The notes below the pieces were generated by a model. The model was given only the letters and a program-made list of their open reading frames with translations. It ran no database searches and was not told the DNA's origin. Below are positions 46,091-58,494 of a stretch of 64,000 nucleotides of DNA, in pieces (the stretch's first letter is position 1; every line of letters begins with the position of its first letter). The position numbers and the translations under genes were made by a program. The DNA lies in the NCBI RefSeq assembly GCF_030272615.1, contig NC_081405.1, positions 471,004,008 through 471,068,007 on the forward strand, written 5' to 3'. The stretch comes from Cryptomeria japonica (Eukaryota > Streptophyta > Pinopsida > Cupressales > Cupressaceae).

Positions 46091-46228
46091 GTCATCTTCT
46101 ACCTTATCCACTAGACAATTTCCTATGGTGGTGTCTAGATTAAATAGATTACCTATTGACTATTTACCAGTTGCAATCAAACTTCCAGATTTGTCATTTA
46201 TTTTACATATCCCTTCATTGAACTCTAA

Positions 46229-46534
46229 CTAGTATCCCTTATTGTTAAGTTGTGAAACACTTAACAAACTATACCTTAATCCTTCTACCCAATAGACATC
46301 ATCACAATTTGTCTTATCATTCAAGGCTATAGACCCCTTACCTCTTACTACACATGAGGCATCATTTTTGAACCTCACAATTCCTCCCTTGCAATCCTCC
46401 ATTCTGAGAAATTTGTTTCTGTCACGGGTCATGTGGTGAGTGCAGTGACTACCGATCACCCATTCTCCACATCGGTTTTTGTGACAAATCAATGCCATGT
46501 CTCCTTCCTCTGTGATATCCTCTTTGACTACCAC
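46229..46534 (-). pseudogene. pro: C2: copia protease, catalytic Asp lost
   Basis: Open for 101 codons. The active-site segment reads EWVIGSHCTHHMTRDRNKF (complement of about 46425-46470): Asp is Gly as in C1, and the Gly of the triad is His. Downstream VRFKNDASCVVRGKGSI and DDVYWVEGLRYSLLSVSQL are normal. Confidence 0.87.
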
Positions 46535-47563
46535 AAAAGCAATGCCATCTCCATCAGATCACTCTGATTCTTCATCAGTGACTCCTCCTTCTACAAGATA
46601 ACATTCCTTCTTGCTCTTGTCCCTGCAACTTCTGAAATTATCTTTCATGTCTGTATCATTGTCAGGGCATATTGAAGAAATAAGACCTATCTTATTACAA
46701 GAGAAGCACTTTAAGGGTAGTTTACCTTTGTATTTACCTTTACCTCTTGGAAATCTTCTTGCCAGTAGAGCTTCAATTTCATCTTGCTCCTGTTTCTCAG
46801 AGAGAAGATTTTCAGTCTCATGGGAATGACTGGTTATGGTAGTAGAGCTACTACCGGTTTCTTTCCTTCTCCTTGTTGGTGCATGCATCATGGATGCTTT
46901 GAAATCAGCATCAATATTTGGTATGTTGTTGTCATAATTGCTCAATTCAAAAGTAGTCAACTTACCGATCAATGAGTCAAGAGTTACATTGACTGTTCCC
47001 AAGGATCTGAGTTCCTAGATAGAAGAGACCCTTATGGCATATTGTGGTAAGAGAGTTCTCAGGATTTTGCTAACCACATCATCCTCCTTGAGCTTTCCTC
47101 CTGCACTTTAAATGGAGTTTACTACATCCTTTATCCTCTTACTATACTGCTCTATGTCTTCACTTTCCTACATTCTCATCTCATCATATTTTCCTCTCAG
47201 GCTATCTACTTTGGCCTTTTGAATATGGGGATCTCCCCCATAGACTGTCTTCAGCTTATTCAATATCTAAAAAGCTGATTTCAAATCTTGTACCTCAACA
47301 AATTCATTATCTAAAAGAGTGCTAACAATTAGATCCATAGCAGCAGTATTATCTTGTCTTTCATTGATCTGGTCTAGAGTAAGAGTCCTTGAAGGTTCAT
47401 TATACTCAGTGATCACATAATTCCAATAGTGTTCACCTAGGGATCTTAGATAGAGTTTCATTCTTTCATACCATAAGATGTAGTTCTCCTTAGAGAACTT
47501 AGGACTATCCTTATGCATAATCTTTGATCTTTCCCAAGCTTCTTCTGATTCTAGGGACCTAAT
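46535..47563 (-). pseudogene. gag: C2: copia gag, broken
   Basis: The C-terminal half (47002-46559) contains LIGKLTTFELSNYDNN, QEQDEIEALLARRFPRGKG and a complete zinc knuckle (CFSCNKIGLISSIC, with the His position altered to Leu). The N-terminal segment (47518-47267) reads MHKDSPKFSKENYILWYERM, LGEHYWNYVITEYNEP and MDLIVSTLLDNEFVEVQDL. A stop near 47267 and a frameshift near 47100 separate them. The natural start is 47518 or an ATG just upstream. Confidence 0.86.
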
Positions 47564-47577
47564 GTTTTGATACCACT
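47564..47577 (-). other. C2 primer-binding site
   Basis: Plus-strand gttttgataccact, a decayed form of gctctgataccaat, just left of LTR3. Confidence 0.75.
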
Positions 47578-49283
47578 TGTTATTCCCAAACGGTGTTGAG
47601 AGGGGAGGGGTGAATCAGCACTTAATCAAATTTTCACAATTTCACTTTTATCTTAAATTTGCATTCATCTAAGATCCAACAATATACTTAATCACTGAAG
47701 TAAAATATGCAAGCATGAAAAGTTGACAGTGATACCGTGGAGTTATCTCATGGAAACCCAATAGGGGGAGAAAACCATGGTGTGAGTAAGAACTCAAAAA
47801 AATTGTACTACTCTTCTGGAGTACACCCAGTTAAGAGCCATCCCTGTTAGGAGATTACAAAGATATTGTTAGGTGCCACCCGGTTAAGGGATTTTGAACA
47901 AGGCTGATTAGTGTCTTTACCTTGTTAAAGGTAGCCTGGTTAGAGGACTTAGAACATCAGTTAAGATGTCACTTGGTTAAGGGATTTTACAATAGGGACC
48001 TGTTAAACTCCACCCGGTTAAGGGATTTAAGTTGCAGTTGTTAGAAAGAAACAAATGGATGATCTATTGAATTAGCTACTGATAGCTTTATCAGATCTCA
48101 ATATGAATCACACTCAACACACACTGATTGTGTCTTCTCTTCACAACACTAGTTTCCTTCTTACACCTTCGGCTCTTTACTCTGTCAGTCACCTATCCCT
48201 TGGCCCTACACTCTACGGATCCTCATACCTTTGTCTCTAGACTCTACCTGTCCCCTGACCTTTAGCTTTGCACTTTGTCGGTCCCTTGACCTTCAACTCT
48301 GCACTCTGTCGGTTCACTATCTCTCGACTTTGCACTTAGTCTATCTACCTCAAAACACACTCTACTATTCTAATACCTTTTATAACTTCCTCTCTCTGTG
48401 CTCTTCACTTTGGATTGCCTTCAACAAATTCTCCTTGTTGCAAATTTCATGATCAAAACTTTTCGAAAGAACTTCAAGAACATTTTATACAATTTTTGCC
48501 GACACTTTTAAGCATTCCCTCAATCAAACCAATCATGGATTTTGGAAGATTTCAAATTAAAAAATATCTCACTCTTTCTCTGCGTGCCTTACAACAATTT
48601 CATCAAGTGTTTACCTAATTCTACCACCGCATCTCCCAAAGATAGAAACTTTTGAGTCGTGTTCAGCCAAATAAGTGCGAACTAGAAAATCCGGATGTAA
48701 TCATGCTTGACTGCATGATAACTGAAATTTGACCTTACCAACATATGATTTGGCATAGACACAAGCTCACCAACTCATCCTTTACTACCGCAACTGAATA
48801 ACCAATCACCACTCCAAGATTTATGTTGATCACATGTCTTCCTACTGTCATACCGGTGTACTAGTATGCCACTGCACTTCGATATTGCCAGTTCATCCTT
48901 TGATTGCTAGTGTGTTGTGCTAGTACCAAGTCTCTTCCTCTATTTACCAATGAGTTACTAGTTTGTTAGAACAAACAAGTTTTCTTACCTAAGTCACCTT
49001 TTGTGACTTCACCATCACCAAAGTGACTGATCTTCCTGAAGGATGGACCGGTTGAATTAGTTTATCTTTCCTTGAGTTGAATGAACCTTTCATCATTCAA
49101 TACCAATGTTGTTTCTATGTATTGCAAGTCATCACTTTTCCTTACTAAAAAGAAACACCACTCTACCTATACCACTTCACCAATTAGTGTCTTCACCGGT
49201 AAGTGTTGGACATCAATGACAAACCTTAGCACATAAATCGGCTCTCTAGATTGACCAGTTTTGCCAATGCCAATAATCCAATA
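47578..49283 (-). repeat. C LTR3 (outer right)
   Basis: Plus-strand start TGTTATTCCCAAAC, end CCAATAATCCAATA (final CA changed to TA), followed by ggtcc. Confidence 0.88.
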
Positions 49284-49288
49284 GGTCC

Positions 49289-49551
49289 ATCTTGACCTTA
49301 GGACCATCATTCTTGATAGCCTTGAGCAATCTTTCCATCCTCAACTCTTCAACACCCATCTCTTCCTCTTGTTCTCCTTGTGGTCTTCTCTCTTCACCCA
49401 CTTCTTCGTCTTCTTCTTGGTCACTCACATCTCCTGTGAAAACTCCTCTTCTCTGATTGGTTTCAATTGCATCAAGTCTGGCTTGAAGGATCTCCATCAA
49501 CTCCCTTATCTCACTCATCTCTCTTGTATGCTTCTCCTTCAACTCACTCAC
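49289..49551 (-). pseudogene. gag: G: gag N-terminal part
   Basis: Open minus-strand frame starting at ATG 49551 and running into the C border. It reads MSELKEKHTREMSEIRELME, predicted coiled coil, then an acidic stretch (DQEEDEEVGEERRPQGEQEE) and ERLLKAIKNDGPKVK just before the insertion. The capsid part continues at 31452. Coiled coil plus acidic linker before the capsid is common in plant gypsy gag proteins. Confidence 0.75.
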
Positions 49552-49631
49552 CTCTCTGGCAACCGGATTCCCTTTTAGAGGAATTTTTACTTTTATTCAC
49601 TTCAACCTTTCCCTCTCTTAGACCAACCTTT

Positions 49632-49645
49632 GCTCTGATACCAAT
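49632..49645 (-). other. G primer-binding site
   Basis: Plus-strand gctctgataccaat, exact complement of ATTGGTATCAGAGC, one base from the 5' LTR. Confidence 0.88.
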
Positions 49646-49646
49646 T

Positions 49647-50611
49647 TGATGCAGAGGCAAGGGTTAGACTCAAATAACAATCTCAACATATAGGGCTTCT
49701 ACAACACAACATTCAAAACAACTCATTTATCAGGCTCACAGTACATTATGAGCATGTGCAAACCAAACTTTACACACCTTCAAGCATGGAATATAAAATA
49801 ACACACAAAAATCTAACATTCTGCCAATTTTTTAGCATTTTGTTATGCTAGAATGGGGATTATACATTTTTAAAGGTCACTGCTTACCCTAACTAGGGTT
49901 TCAGACAAGGTTTAGAAAAATGCTAATAAATTTCAAATTTCATAATGAAATTAAGTGAGACAAAAATAAAAATAAAATAGATTCAAGTTCCAAACAACTC
50001 CATGTGGTCTCAGGCCATGATGAGTTCTGTATAGGTTATACTAATTTCTGCAACAACCTCCAACTTTCAAAAAAAAAAGTCTCCTAGGGCTGCCTATAGT
50101 AAAGTGGCTATAAGTTTCTTGAAACTTGATGAAATTAGACAAAAAAACTGAAAAACAAAATATAACTCAGTCCTCCATCAATAAAAAATGATTTTAGACC
50201 ATTACAATGCCATACAAATCCATACAATAGAAAAGAGCAGCAAAAAATGTGAGGGAAGTGCAAAAAATGATGAGTTTTTATTCCTCCAACTTCAAAAAAC
50301 AAAACATCAAACCTTGGGTCATATAATGGAGGATTATTTATGCCTACACAATAATTTTATGCCTCCTCAAGAAACCTCAACCACCATCTAACAACTTTTA
50401 ATAAACTTTTGAAAATTTGTCACTTGACAAGAAAAATTGTCATGACAACATTGACAATTTTTACATTTTTAAACCAATGGACCCCAAACTTGTACAAATG
50501 AGTCCATATGATCACTAATGGTCCAAAATGACCTTATTTACATCAAAAATCATAAAACAAGACAAAAACCTAAAAATGGTTCACTTTGAGCATGAGGGTG
50601 CTCCTACACCA
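49647..50611 (-). repeat. G 5' LTR (right copy)
   Basis: Plus-strand start TGATGCAGAGG, end CTCCTACACCA, an imperfect inverted repeat. Aligns with 3766-4672; carries about 60 bp at its left end not present there. Confidence 0.85.
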
Positions 50612-52860
50612 TGCAGTAAGCCAAGAGTATCATAGATATCTTAATGTCTCAATTTATTCTAATAACGTCATAAATATTTGTTAACATAGTCCCAATGATT
50701 TTATTTAAATCCTCACTATCCCTCTTTTCTTGTGGGTGATATGGTGTAATTTGATTGTAGAAAAGTTTGAGAGCCTTGAATATGGTAAGATTGATCTATA
50801 TGAGAGGGGTATGGAGGCACTTCTGGGTATTTTTAATATAAATCACATATGTGGGGTAATTCAGAGAATGTCCCTCTATATTTGTCGGCATATCCTTGTA
50901 GGGGAACTTCTTGTATTTGGATTAGGGCTTTGGGAGATATCAACTAGAATGGGAGTTTCTATTGTTTTACGTGAGCTTAACATTATGAGGGTTTGCAAGT
51001 ACAATGGTAGTAGAGCATGAGAGTAGCAATATATATGAGAGAAAATTAGTTTGTGTGTTCCCTACAATTATATTTATAGAGATGGAGTAGGGAATGTATT
51101 AAATGATGTAGCCATTTTTATATCCTTTTGCAGTTTTCTGCCTGTTAAGTTTTCAGTGAGTTATTTTTTATTATACTATGATACAATTATTAGACACTGT
51201 GATATAAATACTTTAGTCTATTTCACCAAGTGTTATTATAGGGTATTTTTAGAATATAATTTCAATGCCTTGTTCTATGTCATTAGGGTTAGGTCAAGGA
51301 AATGGGTTTTTAAACTCAGACCTAATTGATAATATCCACTTCTTTTGGAAGTAATTTTTATGTGATGAGTTTGGTGAGATTTCCAAAGCCCTGTTACATA
51401 TTTTTCTTTTTTGGCTGCAATATTTTCTCACGAGGCTTATTGCATGTTGATTTCTTTTTTTGCCTACTACTTGAGTCCTAAGGTACTTTGTGTAGATGTA
51501 ACCTTTTTGTTTAGAATTTGTAGAGGATTAATTGAATGATAGATTTATGTTAGCCTTAGCTTTTATTGGTATAATACTTCTCTTTGTGGTAGTTTGGAGA
51601 GAGTTCTTATATTGTTTTTGTATCATAAATGTTCCCCATAACCCATATACTTTTTGAGATGTTAATTTTTGATATTGAGTATATTATTCTTGAATTGTCT
51701 TGATTGATATCCACTACATATATATTTTGGTACAAAATGTCATGCACTCAAATTGATTAGAGTGTCCAATGGGGTAATTGAATGTCAGAGGCTCATCTAA
51801 TTATTGACCAAGCATGTAACTCTAGGATGATGCTAGCACTATATGTGTAGTAGAGGTTTCTCAAACCTTCTATCATTGCATGAAAGAAATACTATCTAAG
51901 AAAGCATAACAATGCAAAAAATGAAAACTATATTAAACAACAGTTATTGTGGGTTACTTGAAGAGTGACTCAATGATGGCTATGGGTAACACTTATACTA
52001 ATTTAGTTGCAATGAAGACTCTATCTAAAAGAATGCATTTACAGAATTCATAAAATAATTAACAATGGTTAGGAAAGTAATAACAATCTAATGAATGCAT
52101 AATTAAATGAAACTAATATAACTGAAAGAAAGTAAAAGAGAGTCACACAACCTCAAGTGGTTGGCTTGAGGATTGCAATCTCCGAGAAGTATCAATACAC
52201 TAACACAAAGTGTAATAATCATTGTCTAGTTATATTCATAAGTTCAACAATATCATCGATACTGTAATGCTTGCCAAGAATACCCTAGAGAAACTAACCA
52301 ACCAACTAGAAAAAGGAGATTTTTTTTTTTTTAAATTACTACAACACATTAAGAATAAAGTAAACACATTAATCAACTAAACATGATCTCATTTAAACAT
52401 AATGAACAATCAGAAATTAACTCAAGTCATTTAGTTTGGATTCCCTAGGGTAACTCAACATCATTACTTAACATAACATTAAGATGTGAACAACATCAAA
52501 TAACACTTATGTGTGATTTTCTAGACTTAACCTAATATACATTTCATCTCTTAACAAATAGGAAAATGACCATTAACCACATTATCTCATATTCATATTT
52601 GTAAAATACTAACACTTCTAAAATAATAGGGTCATTTTAATGCACCAATTTTCAAATGTTCCTAACAATATTACCAACAACAAGGTAAACACAACAACTC
52701 TATAACATAATCAAAACTATTCCTTAATAGAAGAAACCACATAATTTTTTTACATGTTACTCATTAAATTATTACATCTCATACAAGGATGATCAATATA
52801 AATATACATCATCTATACTATCAAGGAGTCTTAGTCTCAAACTATAGGAATAGCTAACCA
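50612..52860. other. unassigned AT-rich region
   Basis: No gene recognised. Plus-strand ORFs of 96 codons (50730-51020) and 92 codons (51051-51329) are adjacent; the second is rich in aromatic and hydrophobic residues, but neither shows a known domain, and the base composition of the first and of its flanks is alike. There is a T-run at 52320-52334. No LTR ends, PBS or PPT were found. It may be old repeat or unique sequence. Confidence 0.4.
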
Positions 52861-52899
52861 AGTTACATATTACAATGACATCTCACAATCATAAAGAAT

Positions 52900-55665
52900 A
52901 GATCATAATTGCTCTAAGAATCCATAGCACAAGAGCTGAAGAGATAAGAATCCTCAATGATGTGCACAAACATCCAATGAAGAAAATCCCAATGGAAGAA
53001 GGCATCAAACCACCTGACCACATGGAACCATAAGGTCCACCCCCTGTCCTCCAAAGAATGACATGGGGTCCCACACACAGTCTAAACTTAGGCTGATACC
53101 TAACCTCCAAGGAACATAAAACATAAGAAACCACAACTGAAGACTAGCCACATAAAACATAAGCAAATACCTTAAACAAGGCTTAATCACAAAGCATGAC
53201 TCACTAGAGGCCTCCATCAAAACATGAGGCTAAGGTAGTAGGGCACATATAGGGAAGAGTGTCATCACATGCTATAAACAAGGGTTATCCTGGTATTCTC
53301 TAGACCCTAATTTCCATCAACAAGGGTTATCTTGGCAGTCTCTCTCTAGACCCCAATGCCCAAGTAATACCCACACAGAACCAACTCAACCTTACGTGAA
53401 GACAGGGGAGTATAGCCATGCCATCAAGGCCTTCCCAATCTCATCTTGAGCCTATACTAGCACTCTAGGCCATGAGTTGGGCACCATAATTATATTGTTT
53501 AATGTGAGAACTACCCAAACCCATAAATTAATTTATTAATATTATCACATAATTACAATAACCTGCAATGAGATCTCTTGATAGCCACTTGAGGTCCCTA
53601 ACACCCACTTGGAAGCCACTCCCCCTATAATGTTCCTATACCCAGGGTATAAACATGAAGATAAAGAACTCAAGAGAATCTCATAATACATCTCAACAAA
53701 GGTTCCATATCAAATTTGAACCATAATTATATTTGATTCCATAATGCCATATCTCAATAGCCTCATACAATAATCCAATCGTAGAATCAATAACCTCAAT
53801 AACATGATACATCCAAAATATGATTCCAACAATACACTGCAAGGTATAACAATCCCTCTCAAAGACAATATACAACATATATCAAAATCCTCTAGCCAGT
53901 GAATTGAAACTGGTAAACATCACAAAGAGACAAAAATCCTAAAAACAAGCCTCTGGTGTGACACAACCCAACTCAAACTACAAAAAACCATGAAAAATAC
54001 AAAAAACAAAGAACCAATGCCTTTACAAAATTAATTGGCGCTTTCGTTTATTTCTCTAGTGCCTTCACTAATTACTCTAGTACTTCCGCTAACCAGTATG
54101 GTGCATATAACATATACAATGACTCTTTCAAAACATAAAATAGCACATGCGACACATACAATGGTGCATTTACTACTCAGAATAGTGCATATGTTCACCA
54201 GTTTAGTGCATATGACACATAGTCTAGTGCAAATGAGAAATAGAGTGGCACATACAACTAATAAAACAACAAATATACAACAGAAATCCAAGCACAACTC
54301 TGAAAGAAATGAAAATTATCGACTATCTCAGAAAGAAACTCAAATTCAAATTCCAACTTCGATAATAAATAGAAAAGCGTTTTACAACCAAGAGCAAGAT
54401 GAACAACCAAAGTATGGAAAACAATCTACCAGTTCAAATATATAGATATCCTCTGGCAACAAGAAAAAAATCAAAAATTCCTTTCCCGCAAACCCAAGTA
54501 TTGAGAATCAAAACATAGAATTACCATACAATATAACCTCCCAGGGAAAGGTCCACTAAATCCTTCCATCCAAATAACAACATATACAGGGAAGGACATA
54601 ACATAATATCTAGCACAACCACATCCTTCAAGGAAGAACAAAAAAAAGTCCTTTCACTCAAATCACAGGCATAGAGAAGAGTGAAAACATAGGAATCTAA
54701 AAAATGCACAAACACATATTACAAACACAAAGCATACAATCTTTCTTTAAAATAAATGCATAAGATAAAATTCAGAATCACCAACCTAGATAACGCTAAA
54801 TGGAAAATCAAACTTGAAGGGGAAAATGCACATCCAATCTAAAACACCAATGAATTCACAATCTAGCAACTCCTCTCATGCATACATAGCCACGCAATGC
54901 AAAAGGAAACAACTCCAATCCTCAAAACGTATGCAAAAATCTTCTTCTTCCAAATCCAAAATTAAAACTCTTCTCTGAAAACTTCACAACAATATCCTTG
55001 TCCCAATATTTTCAATAACCATAATAGTCACAATAACCATACCTCATCATAGCCCAAAAATCAAAATAACAATAATAATAATAACAACAACAAAAACAAC
55101 TCCTCCCAAAAATTGAGGGAAAATAAAATAAATTAAATAATAATCTCCAAATGCAACTCCCAAAAGACCAATCATAAATTAGGGTTAGTAAACAAATAAT
55201 AAATAATTAAATAAATAAATGCATAAATCAAACAATAAATGAACAATAAAAAATAATTAAATAATTAAATAAATTAAAATGCATAAATAAACATAAAGCT
55301 CATCTAGATGGCTTCACCAAATAAACATTAATTTATTAATTCCAATAAATAAATATTTATATGCATCCATACCAACTGCCATCATTAATTTAACACAAAT
55401 GAACTATATATAATAATTAATTAATTAACTAATCACCTCAACTCATATAATCAACCAAACATGAAATAGATAAAATACCACATATCACCTAGCAATGCAA
55501 CTCTAGCCAAAACACTAGGACTGACAAGACCAACTAAGCCTAGAGTGTGATGAGACCTCATGTCACCTCTGATCAACTTGTCATTGGGATTGGAGACATT
55601 CTCAAACCTGTGAAACCAGGTGCAGTCGATGTCTAGTACTTGCATCCTACATAGCACCAAAATCT
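52900..55665. repeat. R1 dispersed repeat, right copy
   Basis: Collinear and in the same orientation as 1-3000 (anchors listed there). Spacing between anchors is similar: 1.08 kb against 1.03 kb up to the 21-bp array, and 1.87 kb against 1.60 kb from there to the tgtctagtacttgca block. It is cut at 55665 by element F. No gene is seen. Confidence 0.7.
54035..54265. repeat. 21-bp tandem array, 11 units (R1 right)
   Basis: Eleven units of exactly 21 bp with core TAGTGCATATGAC (variants tagcacatgcg, tggtgcattta). The frame stays open across it (136 codons, 54035-54445), an effect of the 3n period. Same unit length and number as 1091-1321. Confidence 0.85.
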
Positions 55666-55773
55666 TGTAATGACCCACTATACTTAACCCAACAAAATTT
55701 TGACCTCTTTTTTTTTTTTTTTTTTTTTAATTTAATCATTTGTGTTTGATTCAATCGCATACTCTGGGCATCC

Positions 55774-56008
55774 ATCCATTTGGATTAGGCATTCATCCAT
55801 TCTGGATGAGCATCTAACCAAGTGGGTTAGGCATCTGTCCATATGGAACAGAAGGTTTCATCTATCCAATACGGGATAGGCATCTACCCATACGGGGTAG
55901 GTATCTATCCAATTGGGATAGAAGGTGCTCTGGCCAGAGACTTAGACTCATTGAGACCATTCAGGTCCTGAGTCTCTCACTAAGTACTACACTCCTCTAA
56001 TAGGAGTG
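55774..56008. other. array of about ten consecutive hairpins
   Basis: Successive dyads every 16-46 bp (mostly 19-27): ATCCA/TGGAT (55774), TCATCCA/TGGATGA (55793), CTAACC/GGTTAG (55814), CTGTCC/GGaACAG (55835), CTATCC/GGATAG (55862), CTACCC/GGGTAG (55884), CTATCC/GGATAG (55905), CTCTGG/CCAGAG (55928), AGACTCA/TGAGTCT enclosing GACC/GGTC (55944), CACTCCT/AGGAGTG (55990). Stem bases differ between units but stay paired. Loops are often atacg or close to it. Repeated in the other LTR. Confidence 0.85.
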
Positions 56009-58494
56009 CACCGAGGTCGTCGTCCTTAGGAGAAATAAAAATAACATAATGCAAGCTTGAATTCTGCCTCGAAATTTGGCTTAAAGCCTCAGGAAGTCAA
56101 GCGAAACCATACGGGGTTCCTTCCGAGTATGCATTGAATTACTTTTACACTTATCTTTCAAATTAGGAGTCTTCGCAATCCTTCTTCTTACCAAAACCTA
56201 GACCCCATCCACGAACGCTTGAGTACTAGGGACAACTTCATTCCTAGACTACCTAAATACCTGTTTCAGAACGGGATCAAGGCGTAAAGTATGTAGTTCT
56301 ATTTTCTAATCTATGGTTTAATGTAAACCGTTTGGTGGGTACACAACCCTTTCTAGGGTCAATGTCCTAGACAGTTTCTTTGCGGTTGCTACCCATGATG
56401 GTAGCACTTAAGAAAAGGCTCAAGATGGCCTATTGCTTGTGGCCTAAAACAACTAGATCCTAATACCTATCATAAACGTCACCCTTGACCCAATTGTCAA
56501 TCATCAACAACTCTTCAAGATTAAATCAAATTTATAAAAGTATTTCACTCAATCAACCCTAAAGGGGTTTACTATGGTTTAACTCAACATATGTAAAATC
56601 ATTTAAGGATTATCTTATTAGATTATCGATCCAAGGGGGATTACCCTCCCCTTGGATTTTAAATTCCAGGTGTCCCTTATTACTCCCCGATGATTTATAG
56701 GGACGATGCCACAAACACCGTTGATGCAGCTATATTAGGCGTTAAGTGCAATAGTTCAACATGACGGCATTACCCGTAAGCATGACCCAAAGGCACCATA
56801 AATACCAAACGCTGCTAGGTTTTTGTTTCCCAACTCCATTTGTTTAGTTTTCTAACTAAAAGGCTATGAAAACTTTTAATTAGCATCATGCTTGAAACAA
56901 TTATGAAATGAACATGCATAATTAGACATTGCAAAGCATAAATAATTGAAATAACTACTTCTAGTTATTTTTTGAACTAATGTCAATTCCTTTACAATAT
57001 TATAAGGAAGTAACTAACTATAGCATCCACTCAATGTTATATTAACTTAATCCTATCAACATCAATTTCTTAGAAGTGAGCTAATGATTTCTCTATAATT
57101 TACTCCAATTTAACTCCCTAAGTGGTCAAAAGGGCAGATTACTCAAACTCATATTAAGGTGATAATCCACTTATAACGTATCTCATCATTCAAGCTAAGT
57201 TTCCTTAAACATTCACAAAAGATGAGTACTAGAATTAAGATTACGCAAGATGAGGTCGAGTTTAACAACATCTTGTGAAAATATAACAATTTTTATTCTA
57301 TTTCCATTGCTAAAACTATTTGCTTTTCAATAATTTACTTACATCTTAATTAATACAAAAGTTCATCCAAAATAAATTATACCCTTTTAGGTTGTATGAA
57401 TATTCAACTATGAAATTCACATCTAATTTCTAAATGCTAATTAAATTTATCTTTAGTTGCTTGTAATTTAAACGTGACTTCTCCCTTTTTCTAGTCTTAA
57501 GGTTCTTTTGTAACTAGAAGGTAAATGTTTTAGCCTTGTATACTATATTTTGAAATTTAAGAAACAATCTTCTCGAATTGAGGGAAAACTTTTAACTAAA
57601 CATTATTCCATATTTCTTGAAGTACAAAAGAGGATAACTATGAGTCTAATACATTCATTGGACAGGTAAAATCTTTAACCTTTAATTCTTGCACCAATCG
57701 GAAATATTACAAGCAATTTTGGTGACTGATAAGTAAGAGACTTAATTTGAATGTATTGATCTATCTACTAAAAATTTATCCGAGGTTAGCTAGTGATTCT
57801 TAATGAAGAGAAAACAATATTTTTTTTTTAATAATTCCATTAACTATGCAAAGCTTACCAAGGTGCATCATAAATACTTTGTTTTCCTAATTCAAATTAA
57901 TTTATTCAATAAGAAGGTTTAACCACTAGATTAAGGTAAAGTGAGCCTCTTAATGTTGTTTATCCATCTAACTCCCACAAGTATTAGTTAGTCATTTGCC
58001 TCTTGCAAAATTACTCTTTTGATATCCAAAAGGTTGTCATATCCCGCATTAGGGAGATAATAAATTCTAAGAAATTTATTGAAGGAAAGGTCCAAAATTT
58101 ACAATTTAATTGCCAAATATACAAATTAATTTAAATAGGATGAATCTCTTACAACTATTAAATCTAAATTAAGTTTAATGATATAAATCCTAAATTCTTA
58201 ATTCTAACAAATATATTTTAAATAAAATTATAATTAACACACAAATATAATTTATTTAATAACAAAATTAATGTTAAACAATTTTTTTTTTCAAGTATTA
58301 ATAATCTATATTTATAAACTAATAAATCAATTTAATATTAACAATCTTTATTTATAAACTAATTTATAAAAATCACATACATATTATTATATTAACAAAT
58401 ATTTATTTATAAACTAAATCAATTTGTTATATCCAACTCAAAAATATTTAATAAAATTTAATACAATAGTGGAGGAAGTTAGAGAAGGGAGTGG

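Larger units (their letters stand above)
31458..49283 (-). mobile_element. C: tandem Ty1/copia array (LTR-int-LTR-int-LTR), with D inside
   Basis: Three related LTRs of about 1.7 kb (31458-33157, 41335-43027, 47578-49283) alternate with two interiors, both minus strand. Only the outer ends carry a target duplication (ggtcc at 31453-31457 and 49284-49288). The central LTR has a PBS complement on its left and a PPT complement on its right, so it serves as 5' LTR for unit C1 and 3' LTR for unit C2. Such arrays arise by unequal recombination between LTRs. D is inserted in the C1 3' untranslated region only. Confidence 0.92.
3766..50611 (-). mobile_element. G: Ty3/gypsy chromovirus-like element, pol-deleted, split by A and C
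   Basis: The outermost element of the cluster. Homologous LTRs lie at 3766-4672 and 49647-50611, with a PBS complement at 49632-49645. Without its insertions the interior is only about 2.3 kb: gag start (49289-49551), rest of gag and protease (30021-31452), a chromodomain-like tail (29581-29760 continuing at 4673-4772) and a PPT-like end at 4673. RT, RNase H and the integrase core are absent. A sits between 4772 and 29581 and C between 31457 and 49284 (duplicated ggtcc). No target duplication for G itself was found; 5 bp right of the element is tgcag, and the left LTR end may be truncated. Confidence 0.75.

Noticed and set aside
50730-51329. Two adjacent plus-strand ORFs as a host gene
   Set aside because: No known domain, no splice or homology evidence visible, AT-rich codons like the flanks. 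Left as unassigned.
55774-56008. CRISPR-like array of palindromic repeats
   Set aside because: The repeats are not identical, there are no spacers of constant length, no cas genes, and the block lies in a plant retrotransposon LTR.
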